Positions 60,991 through 64,000 of a stretch of 64,000 nucleotides of DNA are shown here, piece after piece. Position numbers and translations under genes: made by a program. The notes beneath the pieces were generated by a model. It was not told the origin of the DNA. It saw nothing but the letters and a program-made list of their open reading frames with translations, and did not search any database. Each line of letters opens with the position of its first letter. The first letter of the stretch is position 1. The DNA is from Pseudomonadota bacterium (GTDB lineage Bacteria; Pseudomonadota; Gammaproteobacteria; Burkholderiales; Burkholderiaceae_C). The DNA is taken from the NCBI GenBank assembly GCA_020161775.1, contig JAIUOW010000004.1, positions 124,001 through 188,000 of the forward strand, written 5' to 3'.

Positions 60991-62028
60991 ATGATCAAAA
61001 ACTTGCTTTGCATGGCCCTGATTGCCGCCGCCGGGGCGGCCACCGCGCAGGAACAGGTCGTCAACCTGTACTCCGCCCGCCACTATTCGACCGACGAAGC
61101 GCTCTACAGCAACTTCACCAAGGCCACCGGCATCAAGATCAACCGCGTGGACGCCGATGATGCCGGGATTCTGGCGCGGCTCAAGGCCGAGGGCACAGCC
61201 TCCCCCGCCGACGTGATCCTGCTGGTGGACGCAGCCCGCCTGTACCGCGGCGAAGTGGATGGCCTGTTCCAGCCCATCCAGTCCAAGGTGCTGACGGATG
61301 CGATTCCCGCGCAGTACCGCGGCAAGGCCAGCGCCGAAGGCACACCGTGGTTTGGCTTTTCGACCCGCGCACGCGTCGTCGTGTACGACAAGCTGCGCGT
61401 CAAGAAGGAAGACGTGGACACCTATGAAGAGCTGGGGGACCCCAAGAACAAGGGCAAGGTCTGCCTGCGCTCGGGCTCGCACCCGTACAACCTGTCGCTG
61501 TTCGGTGCCGTGACCGAGCACATGGGCGAGCAGAAAGCCGAAGCCTGGCTCAAGGGCGTGGTGGACAACATGGCCCGCGCCCCCAAGGGCGGCGACACCG
61601 ACCAGATCAAGGCCGTGGGCTCGGGCGAGTGCCAGGTGGCAGTGAGCAACAGCTATTACATCGCCCGCCTGCTGCGCTCCAGCAACCCGGAAGACAAGGC
61701 ACTGATGGACAAGGTGGGCATTGTGTTTCCCAACCAGTCCAGCTGGGGCACGCACCTGAACATCGCGGGCGGCGCCGTGGCCAAACACGCCAAGAACAAG
61801 GCCAATGCGATCAAGTTCCTGGAATACCTGGCCAGCCCCGAAGCGCAGAACTACTTTGCCAACGGCAACAACGAATGGCCCACCGCCAAGGGCGTGAAGG
61901 TGAACAACGCCGCGCTGAATGCCATGAGCGGCGGCGGCGACTTCAAGGCCGAGACCATCCCGCTGGCGGCCGTCGGCGCCAACACCACCAAGGTACAGCA
62001 GATGCTGGACCGGGTGGGGTTCCGGTGA
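60991..62028 (+). CDS. fbpA: Periplasmic Fe(III)-binding protein (FbpA/AfuA-like)
   Basis: A 345-residue substrate-binding protein with a signal peptide (MIKNLLCMALIAAAGAATAQ, cleavage after residue 20). The mature part begins EQVVNLYSARHYSTDEALYS, with the iron-ligand Tyr pair in SNSYYIARLLRSSNP and the phosphate-contact SRAR-like FGFSTRARVVVYDKL. FbpA-type proteins hand ferric iron to an ABC importer. The permease and ATPase genes (fbpBC) are not in the window, so this is an orphan binding protein here. A Fur-like site lies upstream. Confidence 0.92.
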   Translation: MIKNLLCMALIAAAGAATAQEQVVNLYSARHYSTDEALYSNFTKATGIKINRVDADDAGILARLKAEGTASPADVILLVDAARLYRGEVDGLFQPIQSKVLTDAIPAQYRGKASAEGTPWFGFSTRARVVVYDKLRVKKEDVDTYEELGDPKNKGKVCLRSGSHPYNLSLFGAVTEHMGEQKAEAWLKGVVDNMARAPKGGDTDQIKAVGSGECQVAVSNSYYIARLLRSSNPEDKALMDKVGIVFPNQSSWGTHLNIAGGAVAKHAKNKANAIKFLEYLASPEAQNYFANGNNEWPTAKGVKVNNAALNAMSGGGDFKAETIPLAAVGANTTKVQQMLDRVGFR

Positions 62029-62039
62029 ACCTGCGTCAT

Positions 62040-62065
62040 AATTGACGTTTACGTCAACGTCAATT
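62040..62065 (+). promoter_or_regulatory. Perfect inverted repeat before the SDR gene
   Basis: AATTGACGTT-TACGTC-AACGTCAATT is a 10-bp perfect inverted repeat with a 6-base centre, 13 bases before the ATG at 62079. It resembles the ACGTnnACGT-type operators of the LiuR and related regulators that control branched-chain amino acid and fatty acid degradation in proteobacteria, as I recall them. The regulator is not encoded nearby. Confidence 0.6.
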
Positions 62066-62078
62066 CAGGAGCAGGTTC

Positions 62079-62837
62079 ATGGAGATCAAGGGCAAGGTAT
62101 TCATCGTCACCGGCGGCGCATCGGGCTTGGGTGAAGGTACGGCGCGCATGCTGGCAGCCAATGGCGCCACGGTGGTCGTGGCCGACATGCAGGCCGAAAA
62201 AGGCGAGGCCGTGGCCAGGGAGATTGGCGGCGCCTTCGTGAAGTGCGACGTCAGCCAGGAGGCCGACGGCCAGGCCGTGGTGGCCAAGGCGGTATCGCTG
62301 GGCAAGCTCATGGGCCTGGTCAATTGCGCCGGCATCGCGCCCGCTGAAAAAACCGTGGGCAAGAACGGCGCGCACAGCCTGGCCGTGTACACCAAGACCA
62401 TCATGGTCAACCTGGTGGGCAGCTTCAACATGATCCGCCTGGCCGCTGACGCCATGTGCAAGAACGAGCCCGAACCCACCGGCGAGCGCGGCGTGATGAT
62501 CTCCACCGCCAGCGTGGCCGCCTATGACGGCCAGATCGGTCAGGCTGCCTATGCCGCGTCCAAGGGCGGCGTGGTGGGCATGACGCTGCCGATCGCGCGC
62601 GACCTGGCGCGCAACGGCATCCGCAACATGACGATTGCTCCCGGCATCTTTGGCACACCCATGCTGTTTGGCATGCCCAAGGAAGTGCAGGACGCGCTGG
62701 CGGCCAGCGTACCCTTCCCCAGCCGCCTGGGCACGCCCGAGGACTACGCCAAGCTTGCGAAGCACATCATCGAGAACGACATGCTCAACGGCGAGGTGAT
62801 CCGCCTGGACGGCGCGATCAGGCTGGCGCCGCGCTGA
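62079..62837 (+). CDS. 3-hydroxyacyl-CoA dehydrogenase-like SDR
   Basis: A 252-residue short-chain dehydrogenase. NAD motif [16 protein letters not shown] (about residues 9-24), NCAGIAP, active-site Ser in [16 protein letters not shown] and the YxxxK pair in [12 protein letters not shown], then [20 protein letters not shown] and a C-terminal [13 protein letters not shown]. The tail pattern ([20 protein letters not shown]) is that of type 10 HSD/2-methyl-3-hydroxybutyryl-CoA dehydrogenases, which work in isoleucine degradation. AGGAG lies 5 bases before the start. Confidence 0.9.
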   Translation: MEIKGKVFIVTGGASGLGEGTARMLAANGATVVVADMQAEKGEAVAREIGGAFVKCDVSQEADGQAVVAKAVSLGKLMGLVNCAGIAPAEKTVGKNGAHSLAVYTKTIMVNLVGSFNMIRLAADAMCKNEPEPTGERGVMISTASVAAYDGQIGQAAYAASKGGVVGMTLPIARDLARNGIRNMTIAPGIFGTPMLFGMPKEVQDALAASVPFPSRLGTPEDYAKLAKHIIENDMLNGEVIRLDGAIRLAPR

Positions 62838-62940
62838 GCGGCCGGCCTGTCCCGGCGCGGGCAGGCCAGTCGCAATCTGCATCACACAAGCGCCGCGGTT
62901 CCCGCGAGAATCTCCGTACAACAAACAACCCGGAGATCCC

Positions 62941-64000
62941 ATGAGAACCGCCCTCACCTGCCTGGCCGCGGCCCTGCTGACGGCCTGCGCCAGCGCCCCG
63001 TCCAACTTCACCTACACCGTGCCGCTGCAGCCCGAGGGCTCGTCGGGCTACACCGAAAAGCCGGGCTGGGCCACGACCAAATTCGCGGTGGCAGCCGCCA
63101 ACCCGCTGGCCACCGACGCGGGCTACCAGATCCTGAAAGCCGGCGGATCGGCCATTGACGCGGCCATCGCCGTGCAGATGGTGCTGACGCTGGTGGAGCC
63201 GCAGTCCAGCGGCATCGGCGGCGGCGCTTTCCTGTTGCACCACGACGGCAAGAACGTGGAGGCATTTGACGGCCGCGAAACCGCGCCGGCCGCCGCTGAC
63301 GAAAAGCTGTTCCTGAAAGCTGACGGCAAGCCCATGGCGTTCTACGAGGGCGTGGTGGGTGGCCGCTCCGTCGGTACGCCGGGCACCGTGCGCATGCTGG
63401 AGATGGCGCACAAGCAGCATGGCAAGCTGCCCTGGGCCACGCTGTTCCAGCCGGCCATCACGCTGGCCGAAGGCGGCTTCAAGGTCAGCGCCCGGCTGAA
63501 CACGCTGCTCAAGAGTGAACAGCACCTCAAGAAAGACCCGGTGGCTGCCGCGTATTTCTACAACGCCCAGGGCGAAGCCTGGCCAGTGGGCTACACGCTG
63601 AAGAACCCCGAACTGGCGCAGGTGCTGCGCAAGATTGCAGCACAGGGCTCCAGGGGGCTGCTGGAGGGCGACGTGGCCCAGGCCATCGTGGACAAGGTGC
63701 AAAAGCACCCGGCCAACCCCGGCCAGCTCAGCCTGGCGGACCTGGCCGGCTACCAGCCCAAAAAGCGCGCGCCCATCTGCCATGACTACAAGGCACAGGG
63801 CAAGGACTTCCGCATCTGCGGCTTTCCGCCGCCCAGCTCTGGTGCCATCGCCGTCGGGCAGATCCTGGGCATCCTGAACCATGCCTACGCTGGCGCCATT
63901 CCGCTGGAGAACGGCCTGCCAGGCGCCAACTGGCTGCACCTGTACACCGAGGCTTCCCGCCTGGCCTTTGCCGACCGTGCGCAGTACCTGGGCGACCCCG
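62941..64000 (+). CDS. Gamma-glutamyltransferase, 3' end beyond the window
   Basis: 353 codons are visible, MRTALTCLAAALLTACASAP... to RLAFADRAQYLGDP, running off the right edge. A lipobox LTAC (Cys at 18) makes it a lipoprotein, unlike the soluble periplasmic E. coli enzyme. Family motifs: AAANPLATDAGYQILKAGGS, EPQSSGIGGGAFLLHHDGKN and FDGRETAPAAADEKLF (substrate Arg), GGRSVGTPGTVRMLE, then GFPPPSSGAIAVGQILGIL. The catalytic Thr lies beyond the window. It cleaves glutathione and other gamma-glutamyl compounds. Confidence 0.9.
   Translation, partial: MRTALTCLAAALLTACASAPSNFTYTVPLQPEGSSGYTEKPGWATTKFAVAAANPLATDAGYQILKAGGSAIDAAIAVQMVLTLVEPQSSGIGGGAFLLHHDGKNVEAFDGRETAPAAADEKLFLKADGKPMAFYEGVVGGRSVGTPGTVRMLEMAHKQHGKLPWATLFQPAITLAEGGFKVSARLNTLLKSEQHLKKDPVAAAYFYNAQGEAWPVGYTLKNPELAQVLRKIAAQGSRGLLEGDVAQAIVDKVQKHPANPGQLSLADLAGYQPKKRAPICHDYKAQGKDFRICGFPPPSSGAIAVGQILGILNHAYAGAIPLENGLPGANWLHLYTEASRLAFADRAQYLGDP

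Overview
The window is GC-rich chromosomal DNA from a betaproteobacterium, most likely a member of the Comamonadaceae (Acidovorax/Polaromonas/Hydrogenophaga type). This is inferred from gene order and gene types: rpsF-priB-rpsR, the EarP/EF-P pair with an Arg at the modified EF-P position, surE-pcm-nlpD-rpoS, a PHA phasin with a PhaR-like operator, a twin set of VC_2705-type sodium:solute symporters, and two intergenic CCCCCT/GGGGG-type structured repeats. No phage, transposase, plasmid or CRISPR sequence was seen. The first gene (rpsR) and the last (gamma-glutamyltransferase) are cut by the window edges.

Layout. 1-9.7 kb, mostly minus strand: ribosomal genes, a DUF4212/symporter pair, a TPR gene with a small membrane-protein gene, a second symporter and ppsA. 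9.9-14.6 kb, plus strand: ppsR, ahpC and ahpF with an OxyR-like promoter, bacterioferritin and ferredoxin-NADP reductase. 14.7-21.5 kb is an iron-uptake block under Fur-like sites: a catecholate-type TonB receptor, PiuC, an alpha-hydroxy-acid oxidase, Bfd, a possible 24-residue membrane peptide, TonB-ExbB-ExbD and HemP. 21.6-32.3 kb holds housekeeping genes: GlcG/HbpS, a BI-1 membrane protein, RlmD, an exonuclease, RpoS-NlpD-Pcm-SurE, a quinone oxidoreductase, tRNA-His, PpiD, tRNA-Val and HU. 32.5-41.3 kb: tartrate/malate-type dehydrogenase, dehalogenase-like hydrolase, LysR regulator, DMT exporter, PgsA, a TonB-C-like lipoprotein, UvrC, EarP and EF-P. 41.3-49.5 kb: a DUF3445 haem enzyme, LOG-family protein, MFS transporter, RmuC, hydroxyacid dehydrogenase, antiporter, CsbD and a twin CX10C periplasmic protein.

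49.5-56.9 kb is the most accessory-looking part: a GntR regulator followed by seven tightly packed genes, namely a complete TRAP transporter, an FAD oxidoreductase, a crotonase-fold enzyme and a family I CoA-transferase. It reads as a self-contained uptake and CoA-dependent degradation route for an unidentified organic acid. After it come a translationally coupled trio (deacetylase, thioesterase, nitroreductase), phasin, a patatin-like lipoprotein, a Fur-controlled iron-binding protein, a 3-hydroxyacyl-CoA-dehydrogenase-like SDR behind a perfect inverted repeat, and a lipoprotein gamma-glutamyltransferase.

Points most worth a second look are the EF-hand-like loops at the same residue position in both symporters, the unidentified-substrate TRAP/CoA cluster, the Thr at a ferroxidase ligand position in bacterioferritin, the twin CX10C protein, and several precise regulatory geometries (OxyR at ahpC, PhaR-like at phaP, the operator-like dyads at the SDR gene and in the hupB promoter). 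All family assignments are from reading translated sequence by eye; no database search was run.
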